From positions 30,801 to 94,800 of the forward strand of contig WRMB01000003.1 in the NCBI GenBank assembly GCA_009777345.1: a stretch of 64,000 nucleotides of DNA. The letters are read 5' to 3'. Made by a program: the position numbers and the translations under genes. The DNA is from Micrococcales bacterium (GTDB lineage: Bacteria; Actinomycetota; Actinomycetes; Actinomycetales; Cellulomonadaceae). Shown piece by piece: positions 31,157 through 40,731 of this stretch (position 1 is its first letter; each line of letters opens with the position of its first letter). The notes beneath the pieces were generated by a model, which saw only the letters and a program-made list of their open reading frames with translations, had not been told where the DNA came from and ran no database searches.

Positions 31157-31225
31157 TAGTCTAATGCTCAGATCCTATACGTCCTAACACGCAGATCCTA
31201 TAGCACCTGAACCGCAGATCCTATA
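31157..31225 (-). repeat. Three 23-bp tandem repeats upstream of the DUF4143 ATPase
   Basis: TATAGGATCTG recurs on the gene strand with exact 23-base period (plus-strand copies of its complement at 31169, 31192 and 31215); the intervening bases share a TTAG/TTCAG core. The repeat contains a -10-like TATAGGAT, so the array overlaps or forms the promoter. Confidence 0.9.
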
Positions 31226-31324
31226 GTAGGGAACGCACGTTCGAATTCCGGCGCGCTCGGCCCGGACAAGGCCCAGCGCGATCCACAGCGGCGGGCCGTC
31301 TGCAGGGTGCCGCCCCCGCCTCGA

Positions 31325-32473
31325 CTACTCGCCGACGGGCTGGACCACCTCGGCGCCGAACGTCTTGCTGCGCACCGGCCACAGCAGGCGGCGCAGCTGG
31401 TCGCGGAACGGCCCGCGCGGCACCCGGCCGGGGACCGCACCGGCCACGGGGGCGAGCACCAGCGCCCCGGCGGCGTCGGACTCGGCCACCCACTGCGCGA
31501 CCTCGGCGCCGAGCAGGCCGGTCCGGGCCCGCCACACCGCCCACGACGTCGCCCAGACCTGCCGGACCAGCACGACCGTCGCGACGCAGGCCAGAGACGC
31601 GCAGGACAGCACCAGCGACGCGGCCAGCTGACCGCCCACCGACATCGCGACCGGACCGCCGACCACCAGCGCCCCCGCGGTCGCCACCAGCGCCAGGCCG
31701 ACCAGCATCTTCGTCTGGGCGATGGCCCAGGCCGACGACGGATCGATCCGGCTGGCGGCCAGCGCCGAGAACCCGCCGAGCAGCAGGCAGACGACGACAC
31801 CGACGAGCACCGCTACCTTCGTCCCCGTCAGACCGGACCAGGGGAACACCGCGACCAGCCCCGGCAGGGGACCGACCCAGCCCAGCGCGACCGCGAGCAG
31901 CATCAGCCGGGTCCGGCGCAGCCAGCCCGGTCCGGACAGCGCGAGCAACCGTCCGACGTCTTCCTTCTGCGCCCGGGTGAGCAGGTCCACCCCGGGGCTG
32001 GGAGCGTGGCTCAGCGAGTGCACCGTGGCTATCCCGAGCCAGGCGACAAGGCTCGCCCCGGTCGCGGCGGACAGCGGCACCGCCACTACCCACCAGGTGC
32101 GCAGCGAGACCACCTCGACGATGCCGAGCACCACCCCGACCGCCCCGGCGCCGAACGTCACGACGAGCAGCCACGTCGCCAGCTCCAGCGCCCGGGCGCT
32201 GCGCCGCACCTGGTCGTTGTTCAGGCTGGCGAAGACCGTGGCGCAGGTCATGAGCACCATGACCAGGGCCAGGCCCAACCACCACACCCAGTACCCGGTG
32301 GTCAGCGCCCCGACCAGCGCGGTCACCGTCGGGGCCACCCCGCCCAGGGTGATGAGCATCCCGCTCATCATCTGCCAGTGGCGCCGCCGCAGGTAACCGG
32401 TGGTCCGGTCGACGACGGGCAGCGGTGACGCGACGTCCGGTGACTGGCTCAGCACACCAGACACCTGGTTCAC
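31325..32473 (-). CDS. Integral membrane protein, unknown function
   Basis: 382 aa, GTG start. About nine hydrophobic helices (for example GVAPTVTALVGALTTGYW, LATWLLVVTFGAGAVGVV, VAVLVGVVVCLLLGGFSA) and a cytoplasmic loop with LTRAQKEDVGRLLAL near residue 175. No transporter signature is visible. Opposite strands are long open frames only because of the GC bias. Follows topA downstream but with a 226-base gap. Confidence 0.7.
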   Translation of the reverse strand: MNQVSGVLSQSPDVASPLPVVDRTTGYLRRRHWQMMSGMLITLGGVAPTVTALVGALTTGYWVWWLGLALVMVLMTCATVFASLNNDQVRRSARALELATWLLVVTFGAGAVGVVLGIVEVVSLRTWWVVAVPLSAATGASLVAWLGIATVHSLSHAPSPGVDLLTRAQKEDVGRLLALSGPGWLRRTRLMLLAVALGWVGPLPGLVAVFPWSGLTGTKVAVLVGVVVCLLLGGFSALAASRIDPSSAWAIAQTKMLVGLALVATAGALVVGGPVAMSVGGQLAASLVLSCASLACVATVVLVRQVWATSWAVWRARTGLLGAEVAQWVAESDAAGALVLAPVAGAVPGRVPRGPFRDQLRRLLWPVRSKTFGAEVVQPVGE

Positions 32474-32699
32474 GGCTGCTACCCTCCCTCGCCGACCGTC
32501 CTCGGCAGTGAACGCACCGACGAACGCACCGACTCGGCGAGATACCTCGATACGCTGTCAAACAGGGATTTTCCCGGCAGACCGGGATCATTAGCAAGTC
32601 GCCTGGGTGCGACCCCACCGATCGAGGGACGCCGAGGCCGCCGTTCGAAGGACGCGCCACGGACCCTCACCGCCGAGACGAGCTGCGGCAAGAGCCGGG

Positions 32700-35411
32700 T
32701 CAGGACTTCGGGGAGGCCTTGGCCCGGGTCGTCCGCTTGGTGGTGCGCTTCTTCGCCGGAGCAGCCGCGCGCTTGGCGGCCAGCAGCTCGGCCGCCTGCT
32801 CGGGGGTGATCGACTCGGGGGTCGTGTCCCGCGGCAGGGTGCGGTTGGTCACCCCGTCGGTGACGTACGGGCCGAACCGGCCGTCCTTCACGACCATCGG
32901 CTTGCCCGACTCCGGGTCGGGGCCCAGCTCGCGCAGCGGCGGGGCGGCGGTGGCGCCGCGACCGCGCTTCGGCTGGGCGTAGACCTCCAGGGCCTCGGCC
33001 AGCGTGATGGTCAGCAGCAGGTGCTCGCCAGCCAGGGTGCGCGAGTCGGTGCCCTTCTTCAGGTACGGGCCGTACCGGCCGTTCTGGGCGGTGATCGCCT
33101 CGCCCGAGGTCGGGTCGACACCGACGACGCGGGGCAGCGACAGCAGCGTCAGCGCCTCGTCCAGGGTGACCGTGTCGACGTTCATGTCCTTGAACAGCGA
33201 CGCGGTGCGCGGTTTGGGCAGCGCCGCCAGGGCCTTCTTACGAGCCGCGGCGGACAGCGACGGGTCCAGCTCGGGCTCGGGCAGCAGCTCGGTGACGTAC
33301 GGGCCGTAGCGGCCCTTCTTCGCCACCAGGGTGGTGCCGGTAGCCGGATCGGTGCCCAGCACCCTGTCCCCCTCGGGCTCGGCGGCGATGAGCTCGCGGG
33401 CCTTGTCCACGGTCAGCTCGTCGGGCGCCAGGTCGTCGGGCACCGAGACACGGCGCGGCTTGTCCGCCTCACCGGTCTCTTCCGTCGTCTCGGCGGGCAC
33501 CTCCAGGTAGGGGCCGTACCGCCCGACCCGCACCACCAGGCCGTCGCCGATATCGATCGAGCTGATGGCCCGGGCGTCGATCTCCCCGAGGTCGGCCACC
33601 AGGTCGCGCAGGCCCTGACCGGTCTTGCCGTCGCCGAAGTAGAACTGGGTCAGCCAGGCCACCCGGTCACGCTGCCCGGCGGCGATCTCGTCCAGGTCGG
33701 CCTCCATGGTGGAGGTGAAGCCGTAGTCCACCAGATAGTCGAAGTTCTCCTCCAGCAGCCGGACCACCGCGAACGCCAGCCACGACGGCACCAGCGCCTG
33801 CCCCCGGGCGTTGACGTAGCCCCGGTCCACGATGGTGGAGATAGTCGAGGCGTAGGTCGACGGACGGCCGATGCCCCGTTCTTCCAGGGCCTTGACCAGC
33901 GACGCCTCGGTGTAGCGCGGCGGGGGCGACGTGCGGTGCGGTTCCGCGACCAGGTCGGTGCCGGTCAGCGGATCACCCTGGGCCATCTGGGGCAGACGGG
34001 CGTCCTCGGTGTCGGCGTAGCGCGCGACGTCGCGGCCCTCCTCGTAGGCGGCCAGGAACCCACGGAACGTGATGACGGTGCCCGAGGCGCCGAACGTCGC
34101 CGCCTGACCGGCCAGCGCGGCGGCGGCCGTCCCGGTGGTGCCGACCAGCCGCACCGACGCGGTGGTCCCCCGGGCGTCGGCCATCTGCGAGGCCACGGTC
34201 CGCTTCCAGATCAGCTCGTAGAGCCGGAAGGCCTCCCCGGACAGCTGGGACGCGACCTGCGCCGGGGTGCGGAACTGGTCGCCGGCGGGCCGGATGGCCT
34301 CGTGCGCCTCCTGCGCGCCCTTGGCCTTCGAGGTGTACACCCGCGGGGCGTCCGGCACGTACTCCGCCCCGTACAGCTCGGCGGCCTGGCGCCGGGCGGC
34401 GGCGATGGCCTGGCTGGACAGCACCGGGGAGTCGGTGCGCATATAGGTGATGTACCCGTTCTCGTACAGCGTCTGGGCGGTGCGCATCGTCGCGCGCGAG
34501 CTCATCCGCAGCTTGCGGGAGGCCTCCTGCTGCAGCGTCGAGGTGGTGAACGGCGCGGCGGGACGCCGGGTGTACGGCTTGGTGTCCACCGACGCCACAG
34601 CGAACGACGCGTCCGCCAGGCCGTCGACCACCAGCTGGGCGTCCGCCAGGGACAGGTGCCGCACGTTCTTGGCCGTGAGCACGCCGGTGTCGGCGAAGTC
34701 CCGACCGGTGGCGACCCGTACCCCGTCCAGGCCGACCAGCCGGGCCGCGAAAGAAGGCTCAGCAGCATCGTCGACCGCGAACGTGCCGGTCACGTCGGCG
34801 TAGTCGGCGGCGACGAACGCCATCCGCTCGCGCTCGCGCTCCACCACCATGCGCGTGGCCACGGACTGCACCCGACCGGCGGACAGGCCCTGACGGACCT
34901 TGCGCCACAGCACCGGGGAGACCTCGTAGCCGTACAGCCGGTCCAGGATCCGTCGGGTCTCCTGGGCGTCGACCAGGTTCTGGTCGATATCGCGGGTGCT
35001 GGTCAGCGCCCGGGTGATGGCCTCACGGGTGATCTCGTGGAAGACCATCCGACGGACCGGCACCTTGGGCTTGAGCTCTTGGGCCAGGTGCCAGGCGATG
35101 GCCTCGCCCTCGCGGTCCTCGTCCGTGGCCAGGTAGAGCTCGTCGGACTCCTTGAGCAGCTTCTTGAGCTCGGCGACCTTCTTCTTCTTGTCCGAGTCCA
35201 CGACGTAGTAGGGCACGAAACCGTGGTCGACGTCGACCGCGAACTTGCGGTAGGGCCCTTTCTTCATGTCGGCGGGCAGGTCGGAGGGCTGCGGCAGGTC
35301 ACGGATGTGCCCGACGCTGGCCTCCACGTCGTAGTCGTCACCGAGGTACCCGGCGATGGTCCGTGCCTTGGCCGGCGACTCGACGATCACCAGCTTGCGT
35401 CTCGCTGTCAT
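32700..35411 (-). CDS. topA: DNA topoisomerase I
   Basis: 903 aa from ATG at 35411 (AGGAG upstream), beginning MTARRKLVIVESPAKA. TOPRIM domain residues about 5-120 with the acidic DEDREGEAIAW (97-107); active-site Tyr323 in GYITYMRTDSP; toroid domains follow. The C-terminus has four repeated GRYGPY/GRFGPY-type domains instead of zinc fingers, and ends in a Lys/Arg-rich tail (AKKRTTKRTTRAK), the actinobacterial form. Relaxes negative supercoils behind RNA polymerase. Confidence 0.97.
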   Translation of the reverse strand: MTARRKLVIVESPAKARTIAGYLGDDYDVEASVGHIRDLPQPSDLPADMKKGPYRKFAVDVDHGFVPYYVVDSDKKKKVAELKKLLKESDELYLATDEDREGEAIAWHLAQELKPKVPVRRMVFHEITREAITRALTSTRDIDQNLVDAQETRRILDRLYGYEVSPVLWRKVRQGLSAGRVQSVATRMVVERERERMAFVAADYADVTGTFAVDDAAEPSFAARLVGLDGVRVATGRDFADTGVLTAKNVRHLSLADAQLVVDGLADASFAVASVDTKPYTRRPAAPFTTSTLQQEASRKLRMSSRATMRTAQTLYENGYITYMRTDSPVLSSQAIAAARRQAAELYGAEYVPDAPRVYTSKAKGAQEAHEAIRPAGDQFRTPAQVASQLSGEAFRLYELIWKRTVASQMADARGTTASVRLVGTTGTAAAALAGQAATFGASGTVITFRGFLAAYEEGRDVARYADTEDARLPQMAQGDPLTGTDLVAEPHRTSPPPRYTEASLVKALEERGIGRPSTYASTISTIVDRGYVNARGQALVPSWLAFAVVRLLEENFDYLVDYGFTSTMEADLDEIAAGQRDRVAWLTQFYFGDGKTGQGLRDLVADLGEIDARAISSIDIGDGLVVRVGRYGPYLEVPAETTEETGEADKPRRVSVPDDLAPDELTVDKARELIAAEPEGDRVLGTDPATGTTLVAKKGRYGPYVTELLPEPELDPSLSAAARKKALAALPKPRTASLFKDMNVDTVTLDEALTLLSLPRVVGVDPTSGEAITAQNGRYGPYLKKGTDSRTLAGEHLLLTITLAEALEVYAQPKRGRGATAAPPLRELGPDPESGKPMVVKDGRFGPYVTDGVTNRTLPRDTTPESITPEQAAELLAAKRAAAPAKKRTTKRTTRAKASPKS

Positions 35412-35630
35412 AGCTCCTGTGTCACCCTCTGGTCCCGGACTCCCCGGGGGGAACTCTACGGCTTCGTCCGCGGAGGACTCTACGACCTCACGGCAGTTTC
35501 GTCGGCACCGGCTGGCCTGTGTGCTCCGCATCCCGCCCAGCACATCCCGCTCCGCACGTCGGCTGCGCCACCGCGCGGAGCCTCCGGCGCCGTGGGCCCA
35601 GCCGACGCACGTCTTGTCCTGGGAGCACCA

Positions 35631-36557
35631 CTACTGGTCTGACCGCACCCGCCCGACCGCCGTGCGCAGCGCCAGCTGGACCGCCACCATCGCGCACACT
35701 CCCCCGACGGTGGCGACCACACCACCACCGTACGCGAGGACCGCGGCCTGACGCCCCGCCTCACCACCCAGCGTCCCGCCCACGGACTCGTGCAGGGCCG
35801 TGACCAGGAACACCAGCACCACCGCGCTGACCAGCGTACCGACGAGCAGCAGCGCCGGGGTCCACGCCGCGGTACGCCGCCCGGTGCCCTCCGGGCTGAC
35901 GGCACCCGTCAACGGTGCGGGCACCACGAGCAGCAGGCTCGCCACCGCCGACCAGCCGGTGACCACGGCCACCGCGGCCAGCACGTCCGACGGCCGGTGC
36001 CACTGCCCGACGTAGGTCGACCACCCGGTCAGCACCGTGTAGGCCGCCCCGAGCACCGCGACCACCGGCCGCCAGCGGGGTCCCACGACGAACAGCAGCG
36101 CGGCGCAGGTCGCCGCCGCCGCGGTGGTGTGCCCGGACGGCAGCGAGTTGCTCCCGTCCAGACCGTCGCCCAGCGCCGGACGGGTCAGCAGCACCAGCTT
36201 GAGCACCTGGGTCGTGAGCACCGGGGCACCGAGCAGCACCGCCCCTACGACCGCCAGCCGCCAGCGGCGGCGCAGCACCGCGATGGAGACGACCACCGCC
36301 AGCCCGACCGCCCCGTAGACGACCGAGACCGGGTCGAGCACCAGCTTGGCGAAGGGCAGGCGACCGCTGTCGTACAGGGCACCCCGCATCGCCAGCTGGT
36401 CGACCCAGCGTCCGGTGGGGCTCGCGACGAACACCCACCACAGCGCCCACACACCCAGGACGCACAGCCCGGCGATCACCGCGGCGACGGCCGCCCACGT
36501 CCGGCGGTCGTACCGTCGGACGAGCCGGTCGGTCAGGCTGGACTGGTCGAGAAGCAC
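35631..36557 (-). CDS. PAP2-superfamily membrane phosphatase
   Basis: 308 aa from GTG at 36557. Phosphatase motifs: KLVLLTRP (K-x5-RP), SNSLPSGHTTAA with catalytic His, and STYVGQWHRPSD with the second His and Asp. Six or so membrane helices surround the active site, which faces outside. Acts on phosphatidic acid or undecaprenyl-pyrophosphate-like lipids; the substrate is uncertain. The 219 bases between its stop and topA hold hairpin-forming repeats but no gene. Confidence 0.88.
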   Translation of the reverse strand: MLLDQSSLTDRLVRRYDRRTWAAVAAVIAGLCVLGVWALWWVFVASPTGRWVDQLAMRGALYDSGRLPFAKLVLDPVSVVYGAVGLAVVVSIAVLRRRWRLAVVGAVLLGAPVLTTQVLKLVLLTRPALGDGLDGSNSLPSGHTTAAAATCAALLFVVGPRWRPVVAVLGAAYTVLTGWSTYVGQWHRPSDVLAAVAVVTGWSAVASLLLVVPAPLTGAVSPEGTGRRTAAWTPALLLVGTLVSAVVLVFLVTALHESVGGTLGGEAGRQAAVLAYGGGVVATVGGVCAMVAVQLALRTAVGRVRSDQ

Positions 36558-36666
36558 CCTGCCACCGTAGCTGCCCGCTCCGGCTCGTCGACGACCAGGA
36601 CGAGGAGAACCTGTAGCTGCCTGGTGCAGGCCCGGAGAGCTGGCTGCGTCCGACCGGCGGGCAGAC

Positions 36667-37332
36667 CTACACCGGGAAGGCCCGGAATACCTGCTCGACC
36701 TCCGCGACCGGCCCGGTGAGCTGGAGCACGGCGGTGGAGTTCGCCCAGGTGACCGTGGCGTTACCGCCGCCGATATCGGCGACGAGATAGGTGCCGACCT
36801 CGACGCCGTCCGCAAGGATCGAGCCGGTAGGTCTCAGGGTGCCGCCCGCCAGCAGCGTGGCACCGGCGGTGAACCCGTCGAACGCGGTCGCGGCCTCGTC
36901 GACGGTGGCCCACTGTCCGGCGCGCAGGGTGAAGGTGCTGGACCCGCCGTCGCCGAACTCCTCCAGGTAGGCCTCCAGCGCCCCGACGGCCAGCCACTCC
37001 CCGTTGTCGGCCGAGGCGAGCAGCGCGTACTGCAGCACCGTGCTGGGCAGCACGGTAGCGAACGGCAGCGTCGAGCGTGGCGCCGGGCTGAGGGTGGGAG
37101 TGGGCGACGGGACACGCTCCGTCGCCGCCGTCAGGGTGTCCCGTCCGCCGACGACGAACCACGCCGCCACGGCGACGACCACCGTCACCACCGCGACGGC
37201 CACCAGGACCAGCCTGCGCGGCCGACCGCGCCCCGCAGGCACCTGCGGCACCTGCGGCGTCCCGGCCGATTCGGTACCGGGCGGGCGCCGGATCCGCAGG
37301 CTCCGCCTCGGATGCGCAGAAGGCGATGACAT
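36667..37332 (-). CDS. Membrane-anchored secreted protein, unknown
   Basis: 221 aa from ATG at 37332 with AAGGAG upstream. Basic, proline-rich cytoplasmic N-terminus, one membrane helix (LVLVAVAVVTVVVAVAAWFVV), a Ser/Pro/Thr linker, then a globular external domain of about 140 residues (NGEWLAVGALEAYLEEFG, GQWATVDEAATAFDGF). No enzyme motif. Confidence 0.7.
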   Translation of the reverse strand: MSSPSAHPRRSLRIRRPPGTESAGTPQVPQVPAGRGRPRRLVLVAVAVVTVVVAVAAWFVVGGRDTLTAATERVPSPTPTLSPAPRSTLPFATVLPSTVLQYALLASADNGEWLAVGALEAYLEEFGDGGSSTFTLRAGQWATVDEAATAFDGFTAGATLLAGGTLRPTGSILADGVEVGTYLVADIGGGNATVTWANSTAVLQLTGPVAEVEQVFRAFPV

Positions 37333-37416
37333 GGGCTGCTCCTTGAACTTACGTGCCCGACAGCCTACCCACGCCGCGCCCTGTTGCGCGGTCGGCCGGT
37401 GCGCACAGGTCCCAGT

Positions 37417-37474
37417 TCGTGGGTTCCACGCCGTTCCACCGTTTCGAAACGGTGGAACGGCGTGGAACCCACGA
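37417..37474. repeat. 58-bp perfect palindrome
   Basis: Two 29-base arms meet at TTCGAA with no loop. It lies between divergently oriented genes (37332 leftward, radA rightward), so it is not simply a 3' terminator. The 38-base centre is identical to that of the palindrome at 61948-62009, and TTATCGG follows on the right as it does there. Confidence 0.97.
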
Positions 37475-37567
37475 CCCGCGACACCCTTATCGGCCTTGTG
37501 GAAGCGGGCGTGGGTGTGGGGTGGGCTGGGTGGGGGTGTGTGGGCGGTGGGATCTAGCCTCGGGCGT

Positions 37568-38971
37568 ATGAGTACCACGACGACGCGCCGTCCGGCCCGA
37601 CCGGGGTTTCGCTGTACGCAGTGCGGTGTGACGGTGGCCCGCTGGGTGGGTCGCTGTCCTCAGTGCCAGGCGTGGGGCACCGTCGAGCAGACCAGTCCGG
37701 CGGGGCCCAGCCTGGGCCGGGGGGGCGGCGTTGCGACGGTGCCGACCGTACCGGCCTGCCCGATCGACGAGGTGGCGCCGCACGCCGCCCAGGCCCGCAC
37801 CACCGGGGTGGCCGAGCTGGACCGGGTGCTGGGCGGCGGGCTGGTTCCGGGGGCGGTGGTGCTGCTGGCCGGGGAGCCGGGGGTGGGCAAGTCGACCCTG
37901 CTGCTGGACGTGGCGGCCCAGACCGCCCGGGCCGGTCGCACCGTGCTGTACGTCACCGGGGAGGAGTCGACAGCGCAGGTCAGGCTGCGCGCCGGGCGGA
38001 TCAGAGCCCTCGACCCGCACCTGCTGCTGGCCGCGGAGTGCGACCTGGCCGCGCTGCTCGGCCACGTCGAGGCCTGCGCGCCGGGCCTGCTCGTCGTGGA
38101 CTCGGTGCAGACCGTGGCCTCTGCGCAGGTGGACGGGGCTCCCGGCGGGGTGTCCCAGGTGCGCGAAGTCGCGGCCGCGCTGATCGCCGTGGCCAAGGCG
38201 CGGGGCATGCCGGTGGTGCTGGTGGGCCATGTCACCAAGGACGGCTCGGTGGCCGGTCCCCGCACCCTGGAGCACCTGGTGGACGTGGTCTGCCAGTTCG
38301 AGGGCGAACGCACCTCCCGGCTGCGCCTGCTGCGCGCCACGAAAAACCGCTACGGCCCCACGGACGAGGTCGGCTGCTTCGAGATCAGCGAGCACGGCAT
38401 CATCGGCCTGGCCGACCCGTCCGGCCTGTTCTGCTCCCAGGCTGTGACGGACGTGCCCGGCACCTGCCTGACGGTCACCCTGGAGGGCCGCCGCCCCCTG
38501 CTGACCGAGGTCCAGGCCCTGGTCGCGCCGACCCAGGCCGCCAACCCGCGCCGCACCACCTCCGGGGTGGACACCGCCCGCGTCGCCATGGTCCTGGCGG
38601 TCCTGGCCCGACGGGTCGGGGTGGGCCTGGCCGACCAGGAGGTCTACGTCTCCACCGTGGGCGGCGCCCGGGCCGTGGAACCCGCCGCCGACCTGGCCGT
38701 GGCGCTGGCGGTGGTCGGCTCCCGCCTGGACCTGGCCCTGCCCAGCCTGCAGCACGGTGGCCTGGTCGCCGTCGGCGAGGTCGGCCTGGCCGGGGAGATC
38801 CGCGCCGTCTCCGGTATCGACCGCCGCCTGGCCGAGGCCGCCCGCCTGGGCCTGACCCGCGCCATCGTCCCCGCGAGCGTCGCCGACTCCCTCGACGTCC
38901 CCGACGGGATGCGGGTCCGCCCCGCCCGTGACCTGGCCGACGCCGTCGCCACCGTCCAGCCAGTACCCTGA
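37568..38971 (+). CDS. radA: DNA repair protein RadA
   Basis: 467 aa from ATG at 37568; frames upstream are open, but the protein starts correctly here just before the zinc finger. C16/C19 and C30/C33 form the four-Cys zinc finger, followed by Walker A GEPGVGKST (102-110), RadA-specific KNRYG (259-263) and a Lon-like C-terminal domain. Helps branch migration of recombination intermediates as a hexameric helicase. pyrE follows 4 bases after its stop. Confidence 0.96.
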   Translation: MSTTTTRRPARPGFRCTQCGVTVARWVGRCPQCQAWGTVEQTSPAGPSLGRGGGVATVPTVPACPIDEVAPHAAQARTTGVAELDRVLGGGLVPGAVVLLAGEPGVGKSTLLLDVAAQTARAGRTVLYVTGEESTAQVRLRAGRIRALDPHLLLAAECDLAALLGHVEACAPGLLVVDSVQTVASAQVDGAPGGVSQVREVAAALIAVAKARGMPVVLVGHVTKDGSVAGPRTLEHLVDVVCQFEGERTSRLRLLRATKNRYGPTDEVGCFEISEHGIIGLADPSGLFCSQAVTDVPGTCLTVTLEGRRPLLTEVQALVAPTQAANPRRTTSGVDTARVAMVLAVLARRVGVGLADQEVYVSTVGGARAVEPAADLAVALAVVGSRLDLALPSLQHGGLVAVGEVGLAGEIRAVSGIDRRLAEAARLGLTRAIVPASVADSLDVPDGMRVRPARDLADAVATVQPVP

Positions 38972-38975
38972 CGAC

Positions 38976-39536
38976 GTGCCGACACCTCGTGACCAGCTGT
39001 GCGACCTGATCCGTGATCTTGCTGTGGTGCACGGCCAGGTCACCCTGGCCTCGGGGCGCCAGGCCGACTACTACGTGGACCTGCGCCGGGTGACCCTGCA
39101 CCACGCCGGGGCGCCGCTGGTCGGGCATGTGCTGCTGGACCGGCTGACCGCGGTGGGGCTGGGACCGGACCGGGTGGACGCGGTCGGCGGGCTCACCCTG
39201 GGGGCCGACCCGGTGGCGGACGCGCTGCTGCACGCCGCGGCGGCCCGCGGCCAGGCGCTGGACGCCTTCGTGGTGCGCAAGGCGGCCAAGACGCACGGGA
39301 TGCAGCGGCGCATCGAAGGGCCGGACGTCGCCGGGCGGCGCGTCGTGGTGCTGGAGGACACCTCGACCACCGGCGGTTCGCCGATCGCCGCCGTCCAGGC
39401 CGCCCGGGAGGCCGGGGCGCAGGTCCTGGCGGTCGCGGTGATCGTCGACCGGGCCACCGGCGCCCAGGCCAAGATCGAGGCCCTCGGGGTGCCCTACCAC
39501 TACCTGTACACGCTGGCCGATCTGGGCCTGGCCTGA
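38976..39536 (+). CDS. pyrE: Orotate phosphoribosyltransferase
   Basis: 186 aa from GTG at 38976. The PRPP-binding motif VVVLEDTSTTGGSP (about 125-138) is clear; N-terminal VTLASGRQADYYVDLRR and the mid motif VVRKAAKTHG are typical of PyrE. Converts orotate plus PRPP to OMP in pyrimidine synthesis. Start 4 bases after radA stop, implying co-transcription. Confidence 0.95.
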   Translation: MPTPRDQLCDLIRDLAVVHGQVTLASGRQADYYVDLRRVTLHHAGAPLVGHVLLDRLTAVGLGPDRVDAVGGLTLGADPVADALLHAAAARGQALDAFVVRKAAKTHGMQRRIEGPDVAGRRVVVLEDTSTTGGSPIAAVQAAREAGAQVLAVAVIVDRATGAQAKIEALGVPYHYLYTLADLGLA

Positions 39537-39542
39537 CCGGAC

Positions 39543-39616
39543 AGGACAGTGGGGACAGTTCCTAATGTCTTGCCTGGTCAGGCCCGCAAGACATTAGGAA
39601 CCGTCCCCACTGTCCT
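39543..39616 (+). terminator. Hairpin with 31-bp arms after pyrE
   Basis: Arms at 39543-39573 and 39586-39616 pair with a single mismatch around a 12-base loop. It begins 7 bases after the pyrE stop, fitting a transcription terminator; AAGACATT-type stretches give no U-run. Architecture matches the other long palindromes of the chromosomal part. Confidence 0.75.
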
Positions 39617-39715
39617 CCCCGTCTGCTCCTGTGGGCCTGGCGTACTGGGCCTGGCGCACTGAGCTGACGGGCGTCCGGTTCGTCGGGATCCCGTCTGGTT
39701 CCGTAGGCTGGGGGC

Positions 39716-40513
39716 ATGGGTACCGCACTCGTCACCGGCGCCAGCGCCGGGCTCGGTCTGGAGTTCGCCTGGCAGCTGGCCACGGCCCGGCACGACGTGG
39801 TTCTCGTCGCCCGGGACGCTGACCGGCTGGACCGTCTCGCCGCCCAGCTGCGCGCCGCCGCGGGGGTGAGCACCGAGGTGCTGGTCGCCGACCTGGCCGA
39901 CCGGGCCGACGTCGACCGGGTCGCGGCCCGGCTGGCCACCGACGAGGACCCGGTGGGCCTGCTGGTCAACAACGCGGGGTTCTCCACCGGCGAGACGTTC
40001 GTCGACGCCGACCTGGCCGAGCAGGAGCGCGGTCTGGACGTCATGGTCCGCACCGTCATGGTGCTGTCCCATGCTGCGGCCCGGGCCATGCGCTCGCGCG
40101 GACGCGGCGCGATCCTCAACGTCGGTTCGGTGGCCGGGCTGATGGCGACGTCCACCTACTCGGCGCACAAGGCGTGGGTGCAGACCTTCACCGAGGCCCT
40201 GGCCACCGAACTGGCCGGGACCGGTGTCACCGCGACCTGCCTGCGCCCGGGCCTGACCCGCACCGAGTTCCACGACCGGGCGGGGATGGACATCCACGCC
40301 TTCCCCGATCTCGCCTGGCTGGACGCGGAGTCCGTCGTGGCCAGCGCCCTGGCGGACGTGCGCCGCGGCGCGGTGCTGTCCACCCCGTCGCTGCGCTACC
40401 AGACCGCGGCGGAGGTCCTGCGGCTGCTGCCCCGGGCGGCCGTCCGGGCCATGACCCAGGCCCGCGCCGCGGTCCTCGACCCCGCCGACGAACGCGCCGA
40501 CAGCGAAGACTGA
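39716..40513 (+). CDS. Short-chain dehydrogenase/reductase
   Basis: 265 aa. Cofactor motif TGASAGLG (7-14), NNAG (84-87), catalytic Ser (NVGSVAG) and Y-x-x-x-K (YSAHKAW). Classical SDR with NAD(P)H; Arg residues after the second strand (ARDADRLDRL) suggest NADP. Substrate unknown. Stand-alone gene between two long hairpins. Confidence 0.92.
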   Translation: MGTALVTGASAGLGLEFAWQLATARHDVVLVARDADRLDRLAAQLRAAAGVSTEVLVADLADRADVDRVAARLATDEDPVGLLVNNAGFSTGETFVDADLAEQERGLDVMVRTVMVLSHAAARAMRSRGRGAILNVGSVAGLMATSTYSAHKAWVQTFTEALATELAGTGVTATCLRPGLTRTEFHDRAGMDIHAFPDLAWLDAESVVASALADVRRGAVLSTPSLRYQTAAEVLRLLPRAAVRAMTQARAAVLDPADERADSED

Positions 40514-40665
40514 GCCTGGATCCACCGATTTGCGCTGTCACGAGCGCTGGGGAGAGGCCTGTCTAGCAGCGACAACGCAGCCAGCGCGCCCGTCCGGTGC
40601 CACAGACGGCGGGCATCTTGTTCTGGGAGCACCATAGGTGGAAATCGGTGGATCCAGGCTGAGTC
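40508..40665. repeat. 158-bp element with 24-bp inverted ends
   Basis: 40508-40531 and 40642-40665 are inverted repeats of 24 bases with one mismatch, enclosing 110 bases with smaller hairpins. The left end includes the SDR stop codon. Near its right end, 40616-40634 shares 18 of 19 bases with 35612-35630. It could be a bidirectional terminator or a MITE-like remnant. Confidence 0.85.
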
Positions 40666-40731
40666 TGCGGGACAGATCCCGGCACGAGGGACGGACTCCT
40701 GGTCTCGTCCCTCGTGCGGGTGCCTGGAGGG

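Noticed and set aside
32607..35642. 1,011-codon open frame opposite topA
   Set aside because: Low-complexity Gly/Arg/Val-rich translation, a shadow of the GC-rich topA gene; topA on the other strand has all catalytic motifs.
37417..37474. Rho-independent terminator
   Set aside because: It lies between divergent genes and has no U-tract on either strand, so termination is not the obvious role.
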